Shown piece after piece: positions 1 to 7,165 of a DNA stretch of 39,750 nucleotides (position 1 is its first letter; each line of letters opens with the position of its first letter). Below the pieces are notes generated by a model. That model was not told the origin of the DNA and did no database searches. It saw nothing but the letters and a program-made list of their open reading frames with translations. The DNA comes from an uncultured Akkermansia sp. (GTDB taxonomy: Bacteria > Verrucomicrobiota > Verrucomicrobiia > Verrucomicrobiales > Akkermansiaceae): positions 1 to 39,750 of the forward strand of contig CANQJI010000015.1 of assembly GCA_947624205.1 (NCBI GenBank), in the 5' to 3' direction. The position numbers and the translations under genes are program-made.

Positions 1-149
1 CTATTAGAGCATCTATACCCCGTGAGAGTCACCGGATTCACATAGACGACATCAATCCAGTTTGGGGTCTTTATCGGAAGTAAACGCTCTCCGGGGGCAC
101 ATGCCAGGCTGCGGAAACTCCAATCCCCCAAAATACCGCGCAAAGGCAT
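1..149 (-). other. Open frame running off the left edge, identity unknown
   Basis: On the minus strand a frame starting at an ATG (149) stays open to base 1, about 49 codons, so any gene here is cut by the window edge. It overlaps the transposase remnant in a different frame, and only one of the two can be coding here. The translation includes the stretch NWIDVVYVNPVTLTGY, which I do not recognise. It may be the start of an unrelated gene joined to the remnant, or chance. Confidence 0.2.
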
Positions 150-271
150 GTTGACATACCGACCATAACCGCCGCTATAACCATAAAAACGATGTCCGTC
201 AACTTATGTATCTTTGCGTTGCCGGTTCTTGGATCTTCCATCAGAGTGATTTTTGTGACAAGATGATACAT
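71..271 (-). pseudogene. ISAs1-type transposase N-terminal remnant
   Basis: The 66-codon minus frame contains MEDPRTGNAKIHKLTDIVF followed by a hydrophobic stretch. This resembles the N-terminal DDE_Tnp_1-associated domain of ISAs1-family transposases, which typically reads DPR, a basic HKL/YPL motif, then a hydrophobic helix. After about 38 codons the similarity stops and the frame ends at base 71. The DDE catalytic domain (normally 300 or more residues) is missing within the window. I read it as a decayed fragment of an insertion sequence that once lay to the left. No terminal inverted repeats could be identified. Confidence 0.5.
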
Positions 272-312
272 CCTTGCATCCTATCATATTTTGCATTTAA
301 TTCTGCCCCCGG

Positions 313-575
313 ATTTCAAATGGGTTTGCCCTAGCACAAAAGACAGGGTGCTTATGTACGATTTACAACACGCACGACGACCCCAAGCAGCCGCTCTGCA
401 GCTACTCATGTACGATGGACGATGTATGAGGTACGATTTGGGGAGTGAGCGCGCTTGCACGTGAATTTTGCGAAGAATGTTTGTTGTCATGATTTATAAT
501 GCGTATATACGATGATATCAGTCGACAAGAGCATTTCCCTCTACTGATAAACTTCTCTCAAATGCGTCTACTCTG
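313..575 (+). repeat. Dispersed repeat, copy A (degenerate)
   Basis: This fills most of the gene-free stretch 272-620. The last 90 bases (about 480-566) align base by base with copies B (2216-2301) and C (reverse complement). Shared landmarks are TTGTTGTCATGATTT, a GTATA block, GATATCAGT and the end motif CTCTCAAATGCG. The left part is diverged but keeps the arm AAATGGGTTTGCC (318-330) and several TACGAT units. The 14-bp palindrome of the other copies is absent. Its right end lies directly upstream of the promoter at 585-614. There is no coding potential. Confidence 0.7.
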
Positions 576-584
576 ATGTTAGGT

Positions 585-614
585 TTGACTAAAGCGCAAC
601 GGAAGCTCTATACT
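585..614 (+). promoter_or_regulatory. Sigma70-type promoter of the small exported protein gene
   Basis: TTGACT (585-590) and TATACT (609-614) are separated by 18 bp. The ATG at 621 begins 7 nt after the -10 box, so the predicted start of transcription falls on or next to the start codon (leaderless mRNA). Repeat copy A ends immediately upstream. Confidence 0.6.
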
Positions 615-620
615 GGAATC

Positions 621-818
621 ATGAGAAAGATTACCATGGTGCTCATTGTCTCCCTGATTGTCGGTGCAGTAGCGGCAGAGGGACGCGCGGATACAGCATC
701 GGCGCAGATTTCGGCGTATCCTGCTCTTGCGCGCAAGGTAGGTGGCCAGAAGACCCGACTACAGTACCGACAGGACAGAAAGAACAAACAGCAGAAGGCA
801 GCTACCGCCGCGGCATAA
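621..818 (+). CDS. Small exported basic protein, unknown function
   Basis: This encodes 65 residues. It starts with MRKITMVLIVSLIVGAVAA, a basic N-terminus plus hydrophobic core typical of a Sec signal peptide, with a likely cleavage site after an Ala-rich stretch near residue 20. The mature part is about 45 residues, rich in Lys, Arg and Gln, and ends in Ala repeats. I recognise no family. The ATG at 621 is chosen over an in-frame ATG at 576 because the -10 box lies between them and because it places the signal peptide at the N-terminus. No SD sequence is present. The gene converges with the parvulin gene and no strong terminator is visible in the 63-bp gap. Product and function are uncertain, but promoter and signal peptide support expression. 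Confidence 0.5.
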   Translation: MRKITMVLIVSLIVGAVAAEGRADTASAQISAYPALARKVGGQKTRLQYRQDRKNKQQKAATAAA

Positions 819-881
819 GAACCCTTCAACCCGTCTTTTTTCACCCTCCTCCGATGGGGAAAAGAAGCGTGGCGGCGGAGA

Positions 882-1916
882 TCAAATGAAGACGCGGATA
901 ACGGCCTTGTCGCGCAGACGTTCTACCCACTCACGATAGCGTTTCTCACTCTGTTTGCGGCGCACGGCGTCATCCACCGCCTCTTTCACTTTGCTGAGAG
1001 GGGGAGCCGGAGCGAGCTGCTTATTCTTTACTCGTACGATGGTAAAGCCAGCGGGATCCAGCAGAGGACCGATGAGTTCGCCCGGTTGTAGACTGAATAC
1101 AATATTGGCAAACTCTACCGACAACTCTCCACGTGAGATGGAGGGCCACAAACCCCCGTCTTGCGCATGCATATCGCCTGAATAGGCTTTTGCAGCATCA
1201 GAGAATGAGATTTCTTTGGCATCCAGCTTACGACGAATCTCTAAAGCAAGAGCATATTGTTGCTCCGGGGTTGTTTCCTTCCCGAAAACAGAAGTAGGGA
1301 TGAAAATCTTTTCGTAGGTAATGCGATCCTTTGTGATGTCTCGGTAGTCAGATTTTGAGGCATTGTATTCTGCACGAATTTCATCGGGGGTCGGAGGAAT
1401 ACCGCGGTCGTAGCGTGAGCTTCGCATGGCCGCCACGGTTGTTTCCTTACGGATAGACTCCCGGTAGTCACCCAGAGTCATTCCGCTCTGTTGCAATGCT
1501 GAGAGTAGGGCGTCTCTTCTGCCGTTGAATTGGTATAACACGCGTCGATTGAGCTCTTCGTCGATAACCGTTTCCGGGATTGCATATCCTCGAGTCTCAA
1601 ATTCGCTCAGCACGAGCTCGCGTTCAATCAGCTCGTTAATCACGGCTTTTTTTGCTTTCACCAGCTCTGCCGTGAAACGTGGCCCCTGTTTGGGGAACAG
1701 AATCATCAGCTCACGCAAATATGGCATAAGGCGAGCCCTCACCTCTCCGGAAGTGACGGGACGTCCGTTCACCGTGGCAGCGATTCGGTTGACGGTGTGA
1801 CCCTGACTAACGGATGTTGCGGGCGTTGCTCCTTCCTGCGCGCTGAGCAGTCCTCCTGCCGATACAAGCGCTACCAGGAGGGCTGTCGTTACTTCTGTCC
1901 CATACTTCAAGTTCAT
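882..1916 (-). CDS. SurA-like periplasmic peptidyl-prolyl isomerase (parvulin)
   Basis: This 344-residue protein has a signal peptide (about residues 1-27), so it should act in the periplasm. The next region, with VNGRPVTSGEVR and a helical segment to about residue 170, resembles the SurA N-terminal chaperone domain. The PpiC/parvulin rotamase domain spans roughly residues 190-300 and shows YSGDMHAQDGGLWPSISRGE and LQPGELIGPLLDPAGFTIVRV, close to the family pattern. The usual role is folding of outer-membrane proteins, which fits the barrel protein at the right edge of the window. The first ATG (1925) overlaps the -10 box, so I prefer the ATG at 1916, 7 nt downstream of that box, which also gives the better signal peptide. 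Only one parvulin domain is present; E. coli SurA has two. Confidence 0.85.
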   Translation of the reverse strand: MNLKYGTEVTTALLVALVSAGGLLSAQEGATPATSVSQGHTVNRIAATVNGRPVTSGEVRARLMPYLRELMILFPKQGPRFTAELVKAKKAVINELIERELVLSEFETRGYAIPETVIDEELNRRVLYQFNGRRDALLSALQQSGMTLGDYRESIRKETTVAAMRSSRYDRGIPPTPDEIRAEYNASKSDYRDITKDRITYEKIFIPTSVFGKETTPEQQYALALEIRRKLDAKEISFSDAAKAYSGDMHAQDGGLWPSISRGELSVEFANIVFSLQPGELIGPLLDPAGFTIVRVKNKQLAPAPPLSKVKEAVDDAVRRKQSEKRYREWVERLRDKAVIRVFI

Positions 1917-1923
1917 GGTCTCC

Positions 1924-1952
1924 ATTCTACGTACAATTTAGTGCAAAGGCAA
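1924..1952 (-). promoter_or_regulatory. Promoter of the parvulin gene
   Basis: On the minus strand TTGCCT (1952-1947) and TAGAAT (1929-1924) are 17 bp apart. The -10 box overlaps an upstream ATG and lies 7 nt before the ATG at 1916, so the transcript is probably leaderless. Confidence 0.55.
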
Positions 1953-2067
1953 TCTTCTTGTTTGTCAACTCACGCAAATTAGCTTCGATTCGTGTTTCGG
2001 CATGGCCTTTTTGTGAGCCTTCGATTTCTCTACGGTATACATTGGCTTTTTCCTTCCTTGTTTGGAG

Positions 2068-2311
2068 CCAGGTCAAACGCATTAGGAAATACATTTGCCT
2101 ATGTACGACGTACGATGTTGGATGTACGATTTATTAATAATGTGCGCGTTGCGTAGATTTTTTCGGAGCATTAATGTATGCTGAGATTTCTCTAGAACCA
2201 TCATCATGATGATCGCTTGTTGTCATGATTTTTGATGTGTATAAACACGGATATCAGTTAATAGCGGCATTTCCTCTGTTGATTGGCTTCCCTCAAATGC
2301 GGTTGCCTTGG
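2068..2311 (+). repeat. Dispersed repeat, copy B (about 244 bp)
   Basis: This occupies most of the gene-free interval 1926-2357 and is the same sequence as copy C in reverse complement, less an internal segment of about 100 bp. Landmarks in order are CAAACGCATTAGGAAAT near the left end, the TACGATTTATTAATAATG block, GTGCGCGTTGCG, CATTAATG, the perfect palindrome ATCATCATGATGAT (2200-2213), TTGTTGTCATGATTTTTGAT, and the end motif CCCTCAAATGCGGTTGC. Left and right ends are imperfect inverted repeats of each other (about 12 of 15 positions). The 9-mer GTTTGGAGC occurs on both sides (2060-2068 and 2311-2319), which may be a target-site duplication. No open frame is present. Confidence 0.8.
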
Positions 2312-2319
2312 TTTGGAGC

Positions 2320-2349
2320 TTGTCAAGGGGGCAGGGAGTATGATATATT
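2320..2349 (+). promoter_or_regulatory. Promoter of the plsY-gpsA-sigma-kinase operon
   Basis: TTGTCA (2320-2325) and TATATT (2344-2349) are separated by 18 bp. The GTG start of plsY follows 8 nt after the -10 box. The -35 box begins 25 bp after the start of the AAATGCG motif of repeat copy B, the same distance as in copy A. Confidence 0.6.
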
Positions 2350-2357
2350 GAGCCGAC

Positions 2358-3005
2358 GTGGTGGAAAATATCTTTCTTCTTCTCGGTTCTTACCTCATCG
2401 GATCCATCTCCTTCGGTCACCTTATCGGTCGTCTCAAAGGGATTGATTTGAGGCAGCATGGTTCGCATAACATTGGTGCCACCAATGCGTGGCGTGTGTT
2501 GGGCTGGCGCTGGGGGGTGTCTGTTTTCATTCTTGACTTTTTGAAAGGATTCCTCCCGTTGTATTGGGTGATGCGCCGCATCGGTGTGAACTTGGCTGAT
2601 TTCAATTTGGGGCAGATGGGACTGATGCTCGGTGTGATGCTGGCGCTTGTGCTTGGTCATACCTTCACCTGCTTCTTAAGATTTCGTGGAGGGAAGGGGG
2701 TCGCGACCATGGCGGGGTGTTTGGTGGCGGCCTTCCCTTTGGTGGCGGGATGGGCGGTTCTGGGGTGGGTAGTCACCCTTCTGTTCACGCGTTACGTTTC
2801 TCTGTCCAGTTTGGTTGCCGGGGTTGTTATGGTGGGCACGTCAACTCTGCTCTACGTGAAAATAGATGGGGTCTTGATGCCTGTGGAGTGGATGGCGCCG
2901 GGGATGCTAGGACTCATACTGCTCCTGGTTGTGTTGCGACACCGATCTAATATCGCACGAATTCTCACCCGGACAGAGCCCAAAGTCCATCTCTTCGGAC
3001 GCTAA
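2358..3005 (+). CDS. plsY: Acyl-phosphate:glycerol-3-phosphate acyltransferase PlsY
   Basis: PlsY transfers an acyl group from acyl-phosphate to the sn-1 position of glycerol-3-phosphate in the inner membrane, the first step of phosphatidic acid synthesis. The 215-residue protein has several membrane segments and all three signature motifs: GSISFGHLIGR near residue 15, GSHNIGATNAWR near residue 35, and GHTFTCFLRFRGGKGVAT near residue 100. HRSNIARI near the C-terminus is also typical. The start is one of two adjacent GTG codons (2358 or 2361), with no SD sequence. It is followed after 12 bp by gpsA, which makes the glycerol-3-phosphate substrate, so the two enzymes form a functional pair. Confidence 0.95.
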   Translation: MVENIFLLLGSYLIGSISFGHLIGRLKGIDLRQHGSHNIGATNAWRVLGWRWGVSVFILDFLKGFLPLYWVMRRIGVNLADFNLGQMGLMLGVMLALVLGHTFTCFLRFRGGKGVATMAGCLVAAFPLVAGWAVLGWVVTLLFTRYVSLSSLVAGVVMVGTSTLLYVKIDGVLMPVEWMAPGMLGLILLLVVLRHRSNIARILTRTEPKVHLFGR

Positions 3006-3017
3006 TTTTTTCCTCTT

Positions 3018-4031
3018 ATGCGTAAATTCAAGAAAACTGCTATCATCGGTGGCGGCGCTTGGGGTACCGCCCTTGCTCTCACGGCTGCGTACAGTGGTGA
3101 GGATGTCGTGCTCTGGACATACCGTGAGGAAGAGGCCTCGATCATTCGTGAGACTCGGCTGAGCCTCTGCCGCGTGCAGGGTGCGAAGCCGCTTCCTCCG
3201 CACGTGCGAGTAACGAGTCGCTGGGAGGATGTTTCCGGTGCGGATCTTGCGGTGGTTGTAGTTCCCAGCGTGGTGATGCAGAGCGTTGCACACAGCTTGG
3301 CGACGCAGGCGCAGCTTTCATCGGATGCAGTGGTGGTGACTTGCTCGAAGGGAATAGAGAAAGATACGTGTCGTCTCATGAGTCAGATTTTATCCGAGGC
3401 GCTGCCCCAACCTGTGGGGGTGCTTTCGGGCCCAAATCATGCGGAGGATATTGTGCTGGAGCTGCCGAGTCTCACTTTAGTGGGGTTTGAGGACATCACG
3501 CACGCCACGGATGTGCAGGAACGCCTCAGTACGCCGTTTTTACGAATATACACGAGTACGGATATTGTGAGCATGCAGCTTGGCGGCGCGATTAAGAACA
3601 TTTTTGCCCTTGCGAGTGGGATATGCGCTGGTCTGGGGCTTGGGGACAATGCGCGTGCTGCTTTGGCGACTCGTGGGCTAGCGGAGATGACTCGTATCGG
3701 CATGGCGCATGGAGGGCGAATGGAGACTTTCATGGGGCTTTCCGGAATGGGAGATTTGGTGGTGACCTGCTATTCTGAGCATAGCCGGAATCTCACGGCT
3801 GGGCGTCTTATCGCGCGTGGGGTGCCTGTGGAGGAATGTCAGCAACGCGTCGGTCAGGTGGTGGAGGGCATTCCGAACACTCTCTCGACGTATCAGCTCG
3901 CTCGTCGACTGAATGTGCGCACGCCGCTCACGGACGCCATGTATGAAATTCTTTACGAGGGGAAGCCTGCGCGTGAGGCGTTGCATGAGCTCATGACGCG
4001 TGACTTGCGTGAGGAAAACCCGACGAAGTGA
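3018..4031 (+). CDS. gpsA: Glycerol-3-phosphate dehydrogenase [NAD(P)+]
   Basis: GpsA reduces dihydroxyacetone phosphate to sn-glycerol-3-phosphate with NAD(P)H in the cytoplasm. The 337-residue protein has the Rossmann glycine motif IIGGGAWGTALAL at residues 9-21, SGPNHAEDI near residue 140, the catalytic-lysine region GGAIKNIFALASGI near residue 190, and LSGMGDLVVTCYSEHSRN near residue 250. Length and motif order match the family. It starts at an ATG 12 bp after plsY, preceded by the pyrimidine-rich TTTTTTCCTCTT rather than an SD sequence. It is followed after 24 bp by the sigma factor gene. Confidence 0.96.
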   Translation: MRKFKKTAIIGGGAWGTALALTAAYSGEDVVLWTYREEEASIIRETRLSLCRVQGAKPLPPHVRVTSRWEDVSGADLAVVVVPSVVMQSVAHSLATQAQLSSDAVVVTCSKGIEKDTCRLMSQILSEALPQPVGVLSGPNHAEDIVLELPSLTLVGFEDITHATDVQERLSTPFLRIYTSTDIVSMQLGGAIKNIFALASGICAGLGLGDNARAALATRGLAEMTRIGMAHGGRMETFMGLSGMGDLVVTCYSEHSRNLTAGRLIARGVPVEECQQRVGQVVEGIPNTLSTYQLARRLNVRTPLTDAMYEILYEGKPAREALHELMTRDLREENPTK

Positions 4032-4055
4032 ATGATCTGATCCTTTTCTCTGGCA

Positions 4056-4679
4056 GTGACAAAAGAACCCGAAAACAATACACAAACTCCGGCTAATTTG
4101 TGGTTGGCCGAGCAGTGGCAGGTTCACCGCGAGCGTATCAGTTACCTCCTGGCAGCGCGCATTCCGGCGGCGCTGCGCCGACGCATGGGGGTGGACGACT
4201 TGCTGCAGGAAACTTATCTCGCATGTGGACGTCGGCTGGCGTACCTGCAGGAGCCCGGTGATATTCCGCTCTTTGTGCGCATGCGTCGTATTGCACTGCA
4301 GACGCTCGTAGATATGGAGCGACGGCATCTCTCGGCCGGGAAACGTGATGCTATGAAGGAGATTGATCCCACTTCCGATGCGAGGGAGGAGGGCGGCGCT
4401 ATTGAGGCTCTCGCGCTTTTTGCCGATTCAATTTCCAGTCCACGCACGCACCTGGAGCGTATCGAGCGTCGTGCCGCCACTCGGCGCGTGCTCGCAAAAC
4501 TTTCCCCGGTCGATCGTGAAATTTTGGAGTTACGTCATTTTGAAGAGCTTTCCAATGCCGAGTGTGCGGCTGTGCAGGGTGTGTCTCAGAAAGCTGCCAG
4601 TATCCGCTATGTGCGCGCTTTGCGGCGTTTTCGCGACCTTCTTCTTCGTGAAGAATCCGCCGGAGACTCTGGGCTTTGA
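4056..4679 (+). CDS. ECF-type sigma factor linked to a Ser/Thr kinase
   Basis: This 207-residue cytoplasmic protein has a sigma region 2 with DDLLQETYLACGRR (residues 47-60) and a sigma region 4 helix-turn-helix from about residue 148, with LSPVDREILELRHFEELSN and SIRYVRALRRFRDLL. Regions 1 and 3 are missing, as in ECF sigma factors. It should direct RNA polymerase to alternative promoters. No anti-sigma factor gene is nearby. Instead the next gene, 20 bp downstream, is a transmembrane Ser/Thr kinase, a pairing known from Planctomycetes and Verrucomicrobia, so control by phosphorylation is likely. It starts at GTG 4056; the in-frame ATG at 4032 is followed at once by a TGA. No SD is present. 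Confidence 0.88.
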   Translation: MTKEPENNTQTPANLWLAEQWQVHRERISYLLAARIPAALRRRMGVDDLLQETYLACGRRLAYLQEPGDIPLFVRMRRIALQTLVDMERRHLSAGKRDAMKEIDPTSDAREEGGAIEALALFADSISSPRTHLERIERRAATRRVLAKLSPVDREILELRHFEELSNAECAAVQGVSQKAASIRYVRALRRFRDLLLREESAGDSGL

Positions 4680-4699
4680 TCTTTTTCCCATCACCTCAT

Positions 4700-7165
4700 A
4701 TGTCGGTAGACTCATCGGAGCAGGATGAAGAACGTCTCGCAGAACTCGCTGATCGCTTTCTGACGCGTCTGAGAGCCGGGGAATATGTGACTGCCGAAGA
4801 ATTTGCCGCCGGGTATCCGGAATGCGGTGCAGAGTTGAAAGATTTGCTGGAATCGCTTACTAAAATGGAGGATCTGGGACACAGTGCACATTCTCCCGCC
4901 GTGGCTCCCATTGATTATCCCAAAACGCTCGGTGACTACGAAATGGTGGAAAAAATTGGCAGCGGAGGAATGGGCACCGTCTTTCGCGCTTTCCAGCGAA
5001 CTCTTCGCCGGGAGGTTGCCGTAAAGCTCCTCTCGCCGTCATGGAATGCGGATACTCGGCACAGCGAAGCATTTGATAATGAATCCCGTCTCATTGCGCG
5101 TTTGCGGCATACCAATATTGTGGAGGTTTTCGGCGCCGGTCAGGAAGGACCGTGGCGTTATTACGTGATGGGACTCGTGCGTGGGCAGGGGGTGCGTGCC
5201 AGCAATTTGCCGAGTGCTTTCCCCGGAGTGCCGTACGAACAGGCCGTGGCTCGTGTAGGCTTGCAGGCGGCGGATGCATTGGCTTTCGCGCATTCCCACG
5301 GTGTGCTGCATCGGGATGTCAAACCGGGGAATTTGTTGCTGGACGATGAGGGCGTGGTTCATGTGAGTGATTTCGGACTTGCCACTGTGCTGAATGCCGG
5401 GGAGGAAGCGCCGCTTGTAACGCAGACCCACGACGGCACGCTGCGCTACATGGCGCCGGAACGTTTATTGCGCGGTGAGAACTCATTTGCGGGAGATCAG
5501 TACAGCCTTGGCCTGACGCTCTACGAACTGCTGTTGGGTCGCCCGGCGTTTTCATGTTGTGAGCCGGGGGAGCTTGTGCGGCGCATCTGCAACGAATCGG
5601 TTACCCCGCTTCAGAACGCCGGCGAACTCGGCGCCATCGTCAACAAAGCCATTTCGTTTCATCCCTCGGATCGTTATCCTTCCATGGCGGACATGGCAGA
5701 CGATTTGCGTCGCTTTCTGAACGGTGAACCTGTGCAGGCTCGTCCGGCCAGCCAATGGCGGAGGTACGTGATGTGGGTGAAGCGGCGTCCCGCCGTTGCT
5801 GTTTGGAGTCATGCTGCCGCTCTGCTGCTGCTCATGTTATTCGCCAGCATGATCGTGGGTTACGCGCGAGTGCGAGCCCTCTGGCGTGCGGAGAATGAAC
5901 AGCGTTTGTTGGCAGAGCGCAACGAACAAATAGCTGATGCTTCTCTGCAGCGTATTTTTACCGGTATGGTTGGTACCGGTGAAGGGGATGAAGGCTTTCT
6001 GCCGCCCACCCGTGCCGATGCCCGTCTCATTCAGGATCTCATGCCTTACTACGAGCAGATCCTTTCTTCTGCTCCCCAGGGAGCTTCTGACAAGATGGCG
6101 GAGGCATGTGCAACTCTTGCACACATTGCCTTCAAGACCGGTGATTTTACGATGGCAGAAACCTATTACCGCCGCGCTGCGGAGAATTTTCCGCGTGATT
6201 CAGCTCGCAGGATTGATGTGACAAATGGACTAGCTGCTTCACTTTATGCGCAGGTGGATTCCAACGGGCGGCACTTTCGTCTCCAGGAGGCAAATGCCTT
6301 GCTGTTGCAGCTGGTGGGGGAGTTGTCAGGGAAGGTAAATCCGGAGGCAAGTGCGGAGCTCGTACGTAGTTTCGTGCTGATGGCACGCCACAGCGCACCC
6401 TGTTCTTGCGGGGAGAATCCGGAATGCAAGCATGAGGTGCCTGGCCGAGGGGTTCTTCTCGCGAGGGCAGCAACTCTTCTCGCAAAGATTCTCCCTCGAT
6501 TTAAGGATGACACCAGGATTCAGCTCCTGCGCGCCGAATTACTCGCTTTCCTGCATGCACCAGCCCTGCGCGCAAAGCTTTCACCCAATGGGGAAAGTTC
6601 CGTTGAAATAGTGGAAAAGCTCCTGCAGGAGAAACCGGATTCTGATGAGCTGCGCCGCATGTACGTGCGTCTTGCGATGCGGCGTGCGGCGCCCGATGAG
6701 CGGAAGGTTGATTTGTCGCGAGCCATGGAATATGCTCAGCAAATCCTTGCAGATAATCCGGGGGACAGTGAGGCTATTCTTCTCTTTTTCGCGTTGAGAG
6801 ATCGCTCTATCAATGCAATGCGGCTTGCTGGCAAGGAGGAGCAGGCTATGCGGGAAGGAGAGCGCACTCTCGGCGTGCTCTCCCTGCTCACCGCTCGCGC
6901 TGATTTTTCCCAGAAAATTCGAGAGCGTCTTATCATGTTCGTTGCGATGCGTCCGGCTCGCGAATCCGATCTTCAACACCGAGAGGAGGAGTTGCGTACC
7001 CTGCTGAGGGATTACGACGACAAGCGCATCAAAGATCTTCGCCGTCGAATGCAGCAACTTCGTCGACGTTTTTCTCCTCCTCCTCCTCCTCCGAACGGCG
7101 GTTCCACGCCTCGAAATCCATTCCGCAGCCTTAAGAAAGATGCGCCAGTTGGTGGTACACCGTGA
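4700..7165 (+). CDS. Transmembrane Ser/Thr protein kinase with TPR-like C-terminal region
   Basis: This 821-residue Hanks-type kinase carries, in order: a helical N-terminal segment (1-75) like those in planctomycete and verrucomicrobial kinases; a kinase domain (about 80-350) with glycine loop IGSGGMGTVF, VAVKLL lysine 109, HRDVKPGNLLLDD with catalytic Asp206, DFG motif at Asp224, and GTLRYMAPERL; one membrane helix (about 366-389); then an Ala- and Leu-rich helical region of about 400 residues that looks like TPR repeats; and a Pro-rich tail with seven consecutive prolines. All catalytic residues are present. It probably phosphorylates the sigma factor encoded just upstream, or a partner of it; this is inference. 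ATG 4700 is preferred over an in-frame TTG at 4676 that overlaps the sigma gene. The 3' end overlaps the opposing acyltransferase gene by 35 bp. Confidence 0.92.
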   Translation: MSVDSSEQDEERLAELADRFLTRLRAGEYVTAEEFAAGYPECGAELKDLLESLTKMEDLGHSAHSPAVAPIDYPKTLGDYEMVEKIGSGGMGTVFRAFQRTLRREVAVKLLSPSWNADTRHSEAFDNESRLIARLRHTNIVEVFGAGQEGPWRYYVMGLVRGQGVRASNLPSAFPGVPYEQAVARVGLQAADALAFAHSHGVLHRDVKPGNLLLDDEGVVHVSDFGLATVLNAGEEAPLVTQTHDGTLRYMAPERLLRGENSFAGDQYSLGLTLYELLLGRPAFSCCEPGELVRRICNESVTPLQNAGELGAIVNKAISFHPSDRYPSMADMADDLRRFLNGEPVQARPASQWRRYVMWVKRRPAVAVWSHAAALLLLMLFASMIVGYARVRALWRAENEQRLLAERNEQIADASLQRIFTGMVGTGEGDEGFLPPTRADARLIQDLMPYYEQILSSAPQGASDKMAEACATLAHIAFKTGDFTMAETYYRRAAENFPRDSARRIDVTNGLAASLYAQVDSNGRHFRLQEANALLLQLVGELSGKVNPEASAELVRSFVLMARHSAPCSCGENPECKHEVPGRGVLLARAATLLAKILPRFKDDTRIQLLRAELLAFLHAPALRAKLSPNGESSVEIVEKLLQEKPDSDELRRMYVRLAMRRAAPDERKVDLSRAMEYAQQILADNPGDSEAILLFFALRDRSINAMRLAGKEEQAMREGERTLGVLSLLTARADFSQKIRERLIMFVAMRPARESDLQHREEELRTLLRDYDDKRIKDLRRRMQQLRRRFSPPPPPPNGGSTPRNPFRSLKKDAPVGGTP

